64,000 nucleotides of DNA from Sciscionella sediminilitoris (GTDB lineage: Bacteria > Actinomycetota > Actinomycetes > Mycobacteriales > Pseudonocardiaceae), in NCBI RefSeq assembly GCF_000737195.2, contig NZ_JALM01000036.1, forward strand, positions 62,001 through 126,000. The letters run 5' to 3'. Of this stretch, positions 18,312-26,468 are shown in pieces. How positions within the stretch are numbered: position 1 is the stretch's first letter; every line of letters starts with the position of its first letter. The position numbers were made by a program, and so were the translations under genes. The notes under the pieces are model-generated. The model did not search any database and had not been told where the DNA came from. It saw only the letters and a program-made list of their open reading frames with translations.

Positions 18312-18324
18312 GGAGGACGATCGG

Positions 18325-19188
18325 GTGCCAGAGCTCACCTTCCGTGGTCGTACTGTGGCCAGGGACCGCGCACTGATCATGGCGATCGTCAACCGGACGC
18401 CGGATTCCTTCTATGACAACGGAATCACCTACGCCGACGAGGCGGCGCGCACCGCGATCGGCTCGTCCATCGCGGAGGGCGCCGATGTGATCGACCTCGG
18501 TGGCGTGCCCGCGAGCCCCGGCCCCGAGGTCACCGTGGCCCAGGAACTCGACCGGGTGCTGCCGACCCTCGAATGGGCCCGCGAGGCCTATCCGGACCTG
18601 GTGATCAGCGTGGACACCTGGCGGCACGAGGCGGCCGACCGGATGTGCGCCGCGGGGGCCGATCTGATCAACGACAGCTGGGGCGGGGCCGATCCGGAGA
18701 TCGTGGATGTGGCCGCGCAGTACGGGGCCGGTTATGTGTGCGCCCATACCGGCGGACTGGCGCCGCGGACCGATCCGGTGCGCCCGCAGTACGCGGATGT
18801 GGTGGGCGCCGTGGTCGACGATCTGGTGGAGCAGGCCGAACGCGCCGTGACCAAGGGTGTACCGCGCGAAGGCATCCTCATCGATCCGGCACTGGATTTC
18901 GGCAAGAACAGCCACCACAGCCTCGAAGTACTGCGGAACGTGCCCAAGCTGGTCGGGACCGGCTGGCCGGTGCTGATGGCCATGTCGAACAAGGGTTTCG
19001 TCGGGGAGACCCTGGATGTCGAACTCGATGAGCGAGTGACCGGCACCCTCGCCTCGACGGGTTGGGCGGCACGGGACGGGGCGGCGATGTTCCGCGCACA
19101 TCAGGTCCGGGAAACCAGGCATGTGGTCGAGATGGTGGCTACGCTGCTCGGGCAGCGGCCACCGGCGAACGTGGTGCGCTGGGTCTAG
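18325..19188 (+). CDS. folP2: Dihydropteroate synthase-like protein (FolP2 type)
   Basis: A 287-residue TIM-barrel protein with MAIVNRTPDSFYDNG in place of the usual VVNVTPDSFSDGG of FolP. That variant is typical of FolP2 (Rv1207), a paralogue that is not thought to supply dihydropteroate synthase activity in mycobacteria. VIDLGGVPASPG, VISVDTW and LINDSWGG are the other barrel motifs. The GTG start has AAGGAGG nine bases upstream. In mycobacteria this gene precedes gpgS (glucosyl-3-phosphoglycerate synthase), which is absent here; instead a RibD-like reductase precedes it. Confidence 0.85.
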   Translation: MPELTFRGRTVARDRALIMAIVNRTPDSFYDNGITYADEAARTAIGSSIAEGADVIDLGGVPASPGPEVTVAQELDRVLPTLEWAREAYPDLVISVDTWRHEAADRMCAAGADLINDSWGGADPEIVDVAAQYGAGYVCAHTGGLAPRTDPVRPQYADVVGAVVDDLVEQAERAVTKGVPREGILIDPALDFGKNSHHSLEVLRNVPKLVGTGWPVLMAMSNKGFVGETLDVELDERVTGTLASTGWAARDGAAMFRAHQVRETRHVVEMVATLLGQRPPANVVRWV

Positions 19189-19222
19189 AGATGCACATCA
19201 CTATTGTTCAGGACATACACGC

Positions 19223-19272
19223 CAAGCATGCTTGCCCGTGATCGACAGGGTCTACGAGATCGACAGAGTCTA
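19223..19272. promoter_or_regulatory. Palindrome plus 18-base-spaced direct repeats before the FAD dehydrogenase gene
   Basis: CAAGCATGCTTG at 19223-19234 is a perfect 12-base palindrome. It is followed by two copies of GATCGACAG(G/A)GTCTA at 19240-19254 and 19258-19272. All lie within the 98-base gap before the GTG at 19287, whose own ribosome-binding site is likely GGGAGAGG. This looks like a regulator-binding region, but no regulator gene is adjacent. Confidence 0.45.
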
Positions 19273-19286
19273 GGGAGAGGTCAGCG

Positions 19287-22139
19287 GTGACCGAGGCAAT
19301 CGCAATGGAGGATCTCGGCTGGGCGTTACGCGATGCGGGAATCGAGGAATTCGACATGTCGAGCCTCGCGCGCGCGGAGTATTCGGCGGATGCCTCGCTG
19401 TATCGGGTGCCGCCCGCGGCCATCGTGCGGCCGCGGGATCTGGACGAGGTCGCGGCGGTGGTCAAGGTCGCCGAGGAGACCAAGACTCCGATCACTCCGC
19501 GCGGCGCGGGCACCTCGATCGCGGGCAATGCGGTCGGTAAGGGCATCATCCTCGATTTCACCAAGCACTTCGCCCGGGTGCTGGACATCGATCCGCGTGC
19601 AGGCACGGCGACCGTGCAGCCCGGGGTCGTGCTCGACTCCCTGCAGGCGGCCGCGGCACCGCACGGTCTGCGGTTCGGCCCGGATCCCTCCACGCACAAC
19701 CGTTGCACGATCGGCGGGATGCTCGGCAACAACGCCTGCGGTTCGCGCGCGCTCGGCTACGGGCGCACCGCGGACAATGTGGTCAGCATCGAACTGCTCA
19801 GCGGCACGGGGCGGTCGATCACCGCGATGCGGGGGATGGACCCGGCCGGTTCACCGACGCTCGCCGCACTCTCGGATCTGGTGCGGGAAAACCTCGCCAC
19901 ACTGCGCACCCAGTTCGGCCGGTTCCGCCGCCAGGTCTCCGGGTACTCGCTCGAGCACCTGCTTCCGGAGAACGGCTTCAATCTCGCCAAGGCCCTGGTG
20001 GGCACCGAGGGCACGCTCGGCATCGTCACCGAGGCCACGCTGAACCTGGTCGAGCGGCCGACCGATTCGGTGCTCGTCGTGCTCGGTTACCCGGACATGC
20101 CCGCCGCCGCCGACGCGGTTCCCGCGCTGCTGCCGCACAATCCGGTCGCCATGGAGGGGCTGGACGCGCGCATCGTGGATGTGGTGCAGGAGCGCAAGGG
20201 TGCGGGCCGGGTGCCCAAACTGCCCAAGGGCAAGGGCTGGCTGATGGTCGAGCTCGCCGGGCGCCGGATGGAGGAGCTCTCCGCGCTCGCCGCACGTATG
20301 GTCCGTGAGGCGGGTGCGCTCGATTCGATGATCGTCACCGATCCGCGCGAGGCGGCGGCGCTCTGGCGTATCCGCGAGGACGGTTCCGGGCTTTCCGCGC
20401 GCTCCATGGAGAACCGGCCCGCGCACGCCGGTTGGGAGGATTCCGCGGTTCCACCGGAGCAGCTGGGCGATTATCTGCGGGAGTTCGAGGAACTGCTGAA
20501 GGAATTCGACCTGACCTCGATGCCGTACGGACACTTCGGCGATGGCTGTGTGCACGCGCGGATCGATTTCCCGCTGGATCGCACCGGTGGACCCGCGCGG
20601 TTCCGGGAGTATCTGTTCGAGGCGGCCAAACTCGTCGCGCGGCACGGCGGATCGATGTCCGGGGAACACGGGGACGGCCGGGCGCGCGGGGAACTGCTGC
20701 CGATGATGTACTCCCCGGATGTGATCGGGCTTTTCGGTGCGGTCAAAGGGATTTTCGATCCGCTCGACCTGATGAACCCGGGTGTGATCGTGCGCCCGCG
20801 CCCGGTGCACGCCGATATCCGGGTGGCCGAGGCGAAACCGGTTACCCGCAAGCTCGGGCTGCGGTTCGCGCACGACCACGGGGATTTCTCCGAGGCGGTG
20901 CACCGCTGCACCGGGGTCGGAAAGTGCCGGGCGGACACCACGGCATCCGGTGGCGTGATGTGTCCCTCCTACCTGGCGACCGGCGAGGAGAAGGACTCCA
21001 CTCGCGGCCGGGCGCGGATCCTGCAGGAAATGGTGAACGGCTCGATCGTCGGCAACGGCTGGCGTTCCCCCGAGGTACGGGACGCGCTCGATCTGTGCCT
21101 GTCCTGCAAGGGATGTGCCTCGGACTGCCCGACCGGGGTGGACATGGCCGCGTACAAGGCCGAGGCGTTGCACCAGGCGTACAGGCACCGGCCGCGGCCC
21201 GCCACGCACTACAGCCTCGGATGGCTGCCCCGCTGGGCACGGCTCGCCTCGAAGACGCCGAAGCTCGCGAACGGCGCGCTCGGCAACCGCGGGCTCGCCG
21301 CGATCGCCAAGTTCTTCGGCGGCATCGACAAACGCCGTGATCTGCCGCAGTTCACCGAGCAGACCTTCCGCGCCTGGTATGCGGAGAACCGGACCGGGAA
21401 CTCCCGTGTGGACGGTCAGTCTCCGGTGCTGCTCTGGGTGGACACCTTCACCAACTACTTCCAGCCCGAAGTCGCGGTCACCGCACTGCGGTTCCTCGAA
21501 TCACTCGGGTTCGCCGTGCACATCCCGGAGAAACCGGTCTGCTGCGGGCTGACCTGGATCTCCACTGGGCAGCTGAGCACCGCGCGCCGGATGATCCGCC
21601 GCTCGATGCGCGAGCTCGACCCGTTCGTGCGCCTCGGTGTCCCGATCGTGGGCCTCGAACCCTCGTGCACCGCCGTGTTCCGCTCCGATGCCGCGGAACT
21701 GTTGCGAGGCACCAAGAAGATGCCGCTCGAACGGGTCGAGGAGATCGCCGGTTCCACGTACACGCTGGCCGAACTCCTGCGCAAGTTCCGTCCACAGTGG
21801 ACACCGCCGGACCTGAGCGGGACCGAGGTCGTCGCCCAGCCGCACTGTCATCAGCACGCCGTGCTCGGCTGGCAGGCCGATGAGGAACTGCTGAAACGGT
21901 CCGGTGCGCAGGTGCGCTCGGTCGGCGGATGTTGTGGCCTCGCAGGGAATTTCGGTGTCGAGCGGGGGCACTACGACGTCTCGGTCAAGGTGGCCGAGAA
22001 CGCGCTGCTTCCCGCGGTGCGCGAGGCCGGCGAGGCGGTCGTGCTTGCGGATGGATTCTCCTGCCGCACGCAACTCGACCAGCTCGCCGACCGTCGCGCG
22101 CTCCACATGGTGGAGCTGCTGACCCGCGAGGCGGATTAA
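19287..22139 (+). CDS. FAD-binding and iron-sulfur dehydrogenase (GlcD-GlpC fusion, YdiJ-like)
   Basis: A 950-residue fusion. Residues about 45-480 form a VAO-type FAD oxidase: the FAD pyrophosphate loop TPRGAGTSIAGNAVG, GGMLGNNACGSRA and the C-terminal cap with GEHGDGRARGELLP. The remainder is an iron-sulfur and CCG-domain module: CTGVGKC, then CLSCKGCASDCPTGVDM (4Fe-4S ligands), and two cysteine-rich CCG blocks, CCGLTW and GGCCGLAGNFG. Homologues oxidise D-2-hydroxy acids such as D-lactate or D-2-hydroxyglutarate and pass electrons to the membrane quinone pool. The substrate here is not decided. It is monocistronic and ends overlapping an opposing small gene. Confidence 0.9.
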   Translation: MTEAIAMEDLGWALRDAGIEEFDMSSLARAEYSADASLYRVPPAAIVRPRDLDEVAAVVKVAEETKTPITPRGAGTSIAGNAVGKGIILDFTKHFARVLDIDPRAGTATVQPGVVLDSLQAAAAPHGLRFGPDPSTHNRCTIGGMLGNNACGSRALGYGRTADNVVSIELLSGTGRSITAMRGMDPAGSPTLAALSDLVRENLATLRTQFGRFRRQVSGYSLEHLLPENGFNLAKALVGTEGTLGIVTEATLNLVERPTDSVLVVLGYPDMPAAADAVPALLPHNPVAMEGLDARIVDVVQERKGAGRVPKLPKGKGWLMVELAGRRMEELSALAARMVREAGALDSMIVTDPREAAALWRIREDGSGLSARSMENRPAHAGWEDSAVPPEQLGDYLREFEELLKEFDLTSMPYGHFGDGCVHARIDFPLDRTGGPARFREYLFEAAKLVARHGGSMSGEHGDGRARGELLPMMYSPDVIGLFGAVKGIFDPLDLMNPGVIVRPRPVHADIRVAEAKPVTRKLGLRFAHDHGDFSEAVHRCTGVGKCRADTTASGGVMCPSYLATGEEKDSTRGRARILQEMVNGSIVGNGWRSPEVRDALDLCLSCKGCASDCPTGVDMAAYKAEALHQAYRHRPRPATHYSLGWLPRWARLASKTPKLANGALGNRGLAAIAKFFGGIDKRRDLPQFTEQTFRAWYAENRTGNSRVDGQSPVLLWVDTFTNYFQPEVAVTALRFLESLGFAVHIPEKPVCCGLTWISTGQLSTARRMIRRSMRELDPFVRLGVPIVGLEPSCTAVFRSDAAELLRGTKKMPLERVEEIAGSTYTLAELLRKFRPQWTPPDLSGTEVVAQPHCHQHAVLGWQADEELLKRSGAQVRSVGGCCGLAGNFGVERGHYDVSVKVAENALLPAVREAGEAVVLADGFSCRTQLDQLADRRALHMVELLTREAD

Positions 22140-22372
22140 CGGTTCTGGCCTCTGCGCAGTATGGCGGGCGGGGCATTGTCCTTGCGCCCCTTGGCTTTCA
22201 GCGCACCCTTGGCACCCGATTGCCGTGGGCGCCCGCCGTGCTGCGTGGCATTCTCGCCGGTCGGCCGCTGTCCGGGGATATTGCCGTGCATACCGGCGCG
22301 GATATCCTCGATGCTCGGCAGTTCGGCGGCGAGTTTGCTGACGGATTCGTTCGAATGGACGGATTTCGCCAT
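22136..22372 (-). CDS. Small basic hypothetical protein
   Basis: Seventy-eight residues, rich in Lys, Arg, Gly and Gln, with AELPSIEDIRAGMHGN in the middle and a basic tail. No transmembrane segment or known domain is evident. Its stop codon overlaps the stop of the large dehydrogenase, so the genes are tail to tail. Compositional fit to the genome and a clean start with no competing frame suggest that it is real. Confidence 0.55.
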   Translation of the reverse strand: MAKSVHSNESVSKLAAELPSIEDIRAGMHGNIPGQRPTGENATQHGGRPRQSGAKGALKAKGRKDNAPPAILRRGQNR

Positions 22373-22580
22373 GGCGGACCTCCTCGAAAGACGCTCTTGG
22401 ATACACGTGTCCCACGTGCGCGTAACAGATTTCGGCCGCGTTCAGTGAAAGTGCTGTGCCGTGTCAACTGCGCGGCGATGCCGGTTGCTCGTCAGAAGAG
22501 CCCGGGATCAGAGGTTCTCAGAGCGTGCCCATGGCAACCACTGTAACCCATCGTGGCGGGCGCGCAAGCAATTAACGCCA

Positions 22581-22615
22581 TTAGATGTCTAACGATTAGA
22601 TGTTCTTGCTAGACT
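22581..22615 (+). promoter_or_regulatory. Palindromic operator and leaderless promoter of the MarR gene
   Basis: TTAGATGTCTAA at 22581-22592 is an inverted repeat (arms TTAGA and TCTAA, two-base centre), and a second half-like TTAGATG follows at 22597. TAGACT at 22610-22615 fits the actinobacterial -10 hexamer TANNNT and ends six bases before the ATG at 22622, which has no Shine-Dalgarno sequence; this is the arrangement of a leaderless transcript. MarR proteins usually repress themselves by binding such palindromes over the promoter. Confidence 0.6.
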
Positions 22616-22621
22616 GGCCCG

Positions 22622-23062
22622 ATGTTTCGAAAGGGCGAGGAACCCATCGGCCGCACGGTCGGCCGGGTGTCGCGGGCCATCGCGCGCGGGTTCGACGAGG
22701 CGCTGAACGCGGCCGGTGGTTCCTTCTCGACCTGGATCGTGCTGCTCGAACTGAAGCTCAATCCCGGGGCGAACCAGCGTGCGCTCGCAGCGGAAATCGG
22801 CATCGAACCTGCCACGCTGACCCATCATCTCAACGGGATGGAACGATCCGGGCTGATCACCAGGCGCCGTGATCCGGCGAACCGGAGGGTGCATATCGTG
22901 GAGCTGACCGAGGCGGGTGAGGCACGGTTCGCCGAGCTCGCCGAAGCGGCCCGGGAATTCGACGCCAGGGTGCGTTCAGGGTTTTCCGCGGCCGAAATCG
23001 GCTCGTTGCGCGCGCTGCTCGGCAGGTTGTGTGCGAATATCGACGCCGAGGACACACCGTAG
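22622..23062 (+). CDS. MarR-family transcriptional regulator
   Basis: A 146-residue winged-helix protein: NQRALAAEIGIEPATLTHHL is the helix-turn-helix and RRRDPANRRVHIVELTEAG is the wing with the conserved DxR-type basic tip. Helices before and after form the dimer interface. It is followed after nine bases by the DeoR-family gene, so the two may be co-transcribed. The ligand is unknown. The upstream palindrome suggests autorepression. Confidence 0.9.
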   Translation: MFRKGEEPIGRTVGRVSRAIARGFDEALNAAGGSFSTWIVLLELKLNPGANQRALAAEIGIEPATLTHHLNGMERSGLITRRRDPANRRVHIVELTEAGEARFAELAEAAREFDARVRSGFSAAEIGSLRALLGRLCANIDAEDTP

Positions 23063-23071
23063 GGAGTTCGC

Positions 23072-23854
23072 GTGGACAGGCACGAACGGCTGGCCACCCT
23101 GCTCGACATCGTCGGCAGGAGGGAGAAGGTCGACGTTGAGGAGATGGCCGAGGAGCTGCTCGTCTCGGCCGCCACCGTACGCCGCGACCTGGATCATCTG
23201 GCCGAACAGCAGTTGCTCACCAGGACGAGGGGCGGCGCGGTCGCCAGCAATGTGGCCTATGGCCTTCCATTGCGGCACAAGGCGGCCAGGCACACCCCGG
23301 AGAAGCAGCGGATCAGCGCGCATGCCGCGGCGCTGGTGCACCCGGGCATGGTGATCGGCCTGAACGGCGGTACCACGACGACCGAGATCGCCCGCGCCGT
23401 CGCGATGCGCACCGACCTCGCCGAGGTGCAGGACGCGCTCGTCACCGTGGTCACCAATGCGCTGAACATCGCGGGCGAGCTCGCGGTACGGCCCTACATC
23501 AAGATCGTGGTCACCGGCGGGGTCGCGCGTCAGCAGTCCTTCGAGCTCACCGGTCCGCTCGCCGGGCGCATCATCGACGAGCTGAACATGGACATCCTCT
23601 TCCTCGGGGTCGACGCGCTGCACCCGAGCCGGGGCGCCTACGCCAGCCACGAAGGGGAGGCGGACATCAACCGGCTGATGACCACGCGCGCGGAGCGGGT
23701 GGTCGTGGTCGCCGACTCCTCCAAGATCGGCAAGGTCGCCTTCGCACAGATCTGCCCGAGCTCCGGGGTGCACGAGGTGATCACCGATGCCGAGGCACCC
23801 GAGTCCGAGCTGGCCGCCCTGCGCGAGCACGGAATCGCGGTCACCACGGTCTGA
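23072..23854 (+). CDS. DeoR/GlpR-family transcriptional regulator
   Basis: A 260-residue repressor: an N-terminal DeoR helix-turn-helix (VDVEEMAEELLVSAATVRRD) and a C-terminal phosphosugar-binding domain (DEIIVGDS-like NGGTTTTEIARAV, VVTGGVARQQSFELTGPLA, and FLGVDALHP). DeoR proteins respond to phosphorylated sugars and commonly control operons with PfkB kinases and class II aldolases. Such an operon lies about 6 kb downstream (29.5-34.4 kb), so it is a candidate target, although the distance makes this uncertain. Confidence 0.9.
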   Translation: MDRHERLATLLDIVGRREKVDVEEMAEELLVSAATVRRDLDHLAEQQLLTRTRGGAVASNVAYGLPLRHKAARHTPEKQRISAHAAALVHPGMVIGLNGGTTTTEIARAVAMRTDLAEVQDALVTVVTNALNIAGELAVRPYIKIVVTGGVARQQSFELTGPLAGRIIDELNMDILFLGVDALHPSRGAYASHEGEADINRLMTTRAERVVVVADSSKIGKVAFAQICPSSGVHEVITDAEAPESELAALREHGIAVTTV

Positions 23855-23866
23855 GTCGGCGCGCAC

Positions 23867-24487
23867 TCATTCGAACCGGCTGGGATCCCCGGCGCCGTAG
23901 CGGATGATCTCCGGTTCCCCGGAGGAGAAGTCCACCACGGTGGTGGGTTCGGTGCCGCACTCGCCGGAGTCGATCACCGCGTCGACCACGTGATCGAGTT
24001 CTTCCTTGATGTCCCAGCCCTGGGTCATCGGTTCCTCGTGCCCGGGAAGCAGCAGGGTGCTGGAGAGCAGCGGTTCGCCGAGTTCGGCGAGCAGGGCGTG
24101 CACCACCGTGTGATCGGGAATGCGCACGCCGACGGTCTTCTTCTTCGGGTGCATCATCCGCCGGGGCACCTCATCGGATGCGGGCACGATAAAGGTGTAG
24201 CTGCCCGGGGTCGCGCCCTTGATCGCGCGGAACACCGCGGTGTTGATGTGTACGAATTGTCCGAGCTGCGCGAAACTCTCACACACCAGGGTGAAATGGT
24301 GGCGGTCATCGAGTTTGCGGATGGATCGGATCCGTTCGATTCCGTCCTTGTTGCCGAGCTGCGCGCCGAGTGCGAAACAGGAATCGGTCGGATAGGCGAT
24401 CAGTCCGCCACCGCGCACGATGTCGACCGCTTTGCCGATGCTCCGCCGCTGCGGGTTCTCCGGGTGCACGTCGTAGTACTGCGCCAT
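23867..24487 (-). CDS. L-threonylcarbamoyladenylate synthase-like protein (YciO type)
   Basis: A 206-residue YrdC/Sua5-fold protein. The N-terminal IVRGGGLIAYPTDSCFALG is the characteristic nucleotide-binding motif, and KLDDRHHFTLVCESF with PGSYTFIVPAS follow in family order. The protein is closer to E. coli YciO than to the essential TsaC by its sequence and length, so its part in tRNA t6A synthesis is not assured. It ends opposite the DeoR gene end with a 12-base gap. Confidence 0.85.
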   Translation of the reverse strand: MAQYYDVHPENPQRRSIGKAVDIVRGGGLIAYPTDSCFALGAQLGNKDGIERIRSIRKLDDRHHFTLVCESFAQLGQFVHINTAVFRAIKGATPGSYTFIVPASDEVPRRMMHPKKKTVGVRIPDHTVVHALLAELGEPLLSSTLLLPGHEEPMTQGWDIKEELDHVVDAVIDSGECGTEPTTVVDFSSGEPEIIRYGAGDPSRFE

Positions 24488-24501
24488 CCACCGAGTCTAG
24501 A

Positions 24502-24948
24502 TCACGACTCGCATCCTTCGGCCACGGCGCGCATGACCCGCGCGGCGGCGCGCACATCCTCGGCGGGCACCTCGTGCAGCACGGTTTCCAGCCAGGCGTG
24601 GGTGGCTGCGTCCAGCTTCGTCACCACGTTCCTGCCTTTTCTGGTGATGTGCACCAGATTGGCGCGCCGATCGCTGCTGTGCGCGGCGCGCTCCACGAGA
24701 CCTTCCTCGGCGAGCCTGGTGACCTGGCGGGTCACGTGCGGCGGGCGGACCAGCAGCTGCTCGGCGAGATCGCTGGTGCGCATCGGGGTGCCCGCGCCGG
24801 CCAGGGTGCGCAGCAGGGCGGCCGAGGCACGTTCGAGGCGAACCCCGCAGGATTCGGCCATCCGCTCGTGGATGCGCCCGCGGGTCAGCGCGTAGGCCAT
24901 GGCCGAAGCCGCCTGTGTGAGTTCGCGCGTATCCGCTTTCCCCGGCAT
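24502..24948 (-). CDS. MarR-family transcriptional regulator
   Basis: A 148-residue winged-helix regulator: RTSDLAEQLLVRPPHVTRQV forms the recognition region and ERAAHSSDRRANLVHITRKG the wing, with the conserved DRR. It is divergent from the serine hydrolase gene, and the 44-base gap between the starts contains a symmetric AT-rich element, so it probably represses the hydrolase and itself. It lies directly upstream of the YciO-like gene on the same strand. Confidence 0.9.
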   Translation of the reverse strand: MPGKADTRELTQAASAMAYALTRGRIHERMAESCGVRLERASAALLRTLAGAGTPMRTSDLAEQLLVRPPHVTRQVTRLAEEGLVERAAHSSDRRANLVHITRKGRNVVTKLDAATHAWLETVLHEVPAEDVRAAARVMRAVAEGCES

Positions 24949-24958
24949 ATCTGTGATA

Positions 24959-24977
24959 GTAACTTAAGGTAAGTAAC
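24959..24977. promoter_or_regulatory. Putative MarR operator in the divergent gap
   Basis: GTAACTTAAGGTAAGTAAC has a perfect CTTAAG core and repeated GTAA(C/G) elements. It falls between the divergent MarR start (24948) and hydrolase start (24993), the expected place for a shared operator. Confidence 0.5.
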
Positions 24978-24992
24978 AAGTGGAGGTGAACC

Positions 24993-26171
24993 GTGGCGTT
25001 GAGCGGGACAAGCGCACCAGGATTCGACCGGCTTCGGGCGGCGTTCGAGGCGAACTTCACCGAGCGGGGTGAGGTCGGCGCCGCGGTCGCGGTGACCGTG
25101 GACGGGGAGACCGTGGTCGACCTCTGGGACGGGTACGCGGATGCCGCACGTACCCGGCCGTGGCAGGCGGACACCCTGGTCAACGTGTACTCCACGACCA
25201 AGGGGATGACCGCGCTGTGCGCGCATCTGCTCGTGGACCGCGGTGAGCTGGACCTCGACGCCCCGGTGGCGCGGTACTGGCCGGAGTTCGCACAGGCGGG
25301 AAAGGCCGAGATCCCGGTGCGCTGGCTGCTTTCCCACCGCGCGGGGCTGATCGCGCCGCGCGAGCAGCTCGACGAGACCGAGGTGCGGGACTGGGACACC
25401 ATGTGCGCGCGGCTCGCCGCGACCGAACCGTGGTGGGAGCCGGGCAGCGCGCAGGGCTATCACGCGGTGACCTTCGGGTTCCTCGTCGGCGAGGTGGTGC
25501 GCCGGATCTCCGGGCGTTCGCTTGGCACCTTTCTGCGTGAGGAGATCACCGAACCGCTCGGCGCGGATCTGTACGTCGGAACCCCGCTCGAGCAGCAGCA
25601 CCGGTGCGCGGACATGATCGGCATGCTGGACCGGTCCGTGCTCGAGCGGATGTTCCCGGACCGGCCGAGCGAACCGATCCGGTCCATCGACGAGCACCCG
25701 CTCGCCGCGTTGTTCGCCGCGCTGACCCATGCCCCGCCGGGAGATGTGAACAGCGCGGAGTACCGCTCGGCCGAGGTGCCCGCGGCCAATGCCCAGGCCA
25801 CCGCGCGCGGACTGGCCACCGTGTACGGGGCGCTCGCGAACGGCAAACTCGTCGGTGAGCAGACCATGGAAGCCATGCGCACCAACCAGAGCAAGCCGGG
25901 GGAGCGGGACTTCGTGATCGGTCCGCTCGCCGGTGCGGGGGTGCCGACCTCATGGGGGCTCGGGTACATGCTCAACGGCGCGGGGCAGGCAGGGCCCAAT
26001 CCGCGCGCCTTCGGGCACGGCGGGGCGGGCGGGTCCTATGCCTTCGCCGACCCGGAGAACCGGATTTCCTACGCCTACACGATGAACGCGTTCGGCGGCG
26101 GCACGAGCGGTCAGGATCCGCGCAGCATCGGCCTGGTCCGCGCGCTCTACGCGGACCTCGGAATCGGCTAG
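24993..26171 (+). CDS. Serine hydrolase of the beta-lactamase/family VIII esterase type
   Basis: A 392-residue protein without a signal peptide. The nucleophile motif S-x-x-K is STTK (in VNVYSTTKGMTALCAHLL). The second catalytic tyrosine is in SAQGYHAVTFGFLVGEV, the YxN-equivalent of EstB-like esterases, and a late HGGAGGSYAFADP segment takes the place of KTG. Such enzymes hydrolyse short-chain esters or amides; cytoplasmic location argues against a role as a beta-lactamase. Control by the divergent MarR protein is likely. Confidence 0.87.
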   Translation: MALSGTSAPGFDRLRAAFEANFTERGEVGAAVAVTVDGETVVDLWDGYADAARTRPWQADTLVNVYSTTKGMTALCAHLLVDRGELDLDAPVARYWPEFAQAGKAEIPVRWLLSHRAGLIAPREQLDETEVRDWDTMCARLAATEPWWEPGSAQGYHAVTFGFLVGEVVRRISGRSLGTFLREEITEPLGADLYVGTPLEQQHRCADMIGMLDRSVLERMFPDRPSEPIRSIDEHPLAALFAALTHAPPGDVNSAEYRSAEVPAANAQATARGLATVYGALANGKLVGEQTMEAMRTNQSKPGERDFVIGPLAGAGVPTSWGLGYMLNGAGQAGPNPRAFGHGGAGGSYAFADPENRISYAYTMNAFGGGTSGQDPRSIGLVRALYADLGIG

Positions 26172-26416
26172 TTCTTCCGGTCGCCGCCGATATTGATCAG
26201 CGTCAGGTCGAGGTTGATCGCGCGGTCGATCTCGATCAGGCTGTCGCTGCCCTGTGGGTTGATCACGATCAGCCCGGCGTGTGTGCTGTGGTTTCCGCCT
26301 GCCTCGCCACCGAGCGGCTCTGCCCCCTTCGTCGCGGCGGCGCTCGTGCCCGCGACCGCGAGGCCGGTGAACGCGGCCAGGGCAGCGGCCTTGCCGATCA
26401 GTGTGGTGAATCGCAT
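26168..26416 (-). CDS. Small secreted hypothetical protein
   Basis: Eighty-two residues. The first 27 form a Sec signal peptide (MRFTTLIGKAAALAAFTGLAV then AGTSAAA). The mature part of about 55 residues has no cysteines and ends SLIEIDRAINLDLTLINIGG. Function unknown. The stop overlaps the stop of the serine hydrolase gene. It lies downstream of the aldose epimerase on the same strand, 52 bases away. Confidence 0.65.
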   Translation of the reverse strand: MRFTTLIGKAAALAAFTGLAVAGTSAAATKGAEPLGGEAGGNHSTHAGLIVINPQGSDSLIEIDRAINLDLTLINIGGDRKN

Positions 26417-26468
26417 CGGTTACCTCCCTGTAGCGGTACGTGAGCAGGGAGCATAACCAGCCGGTGAG

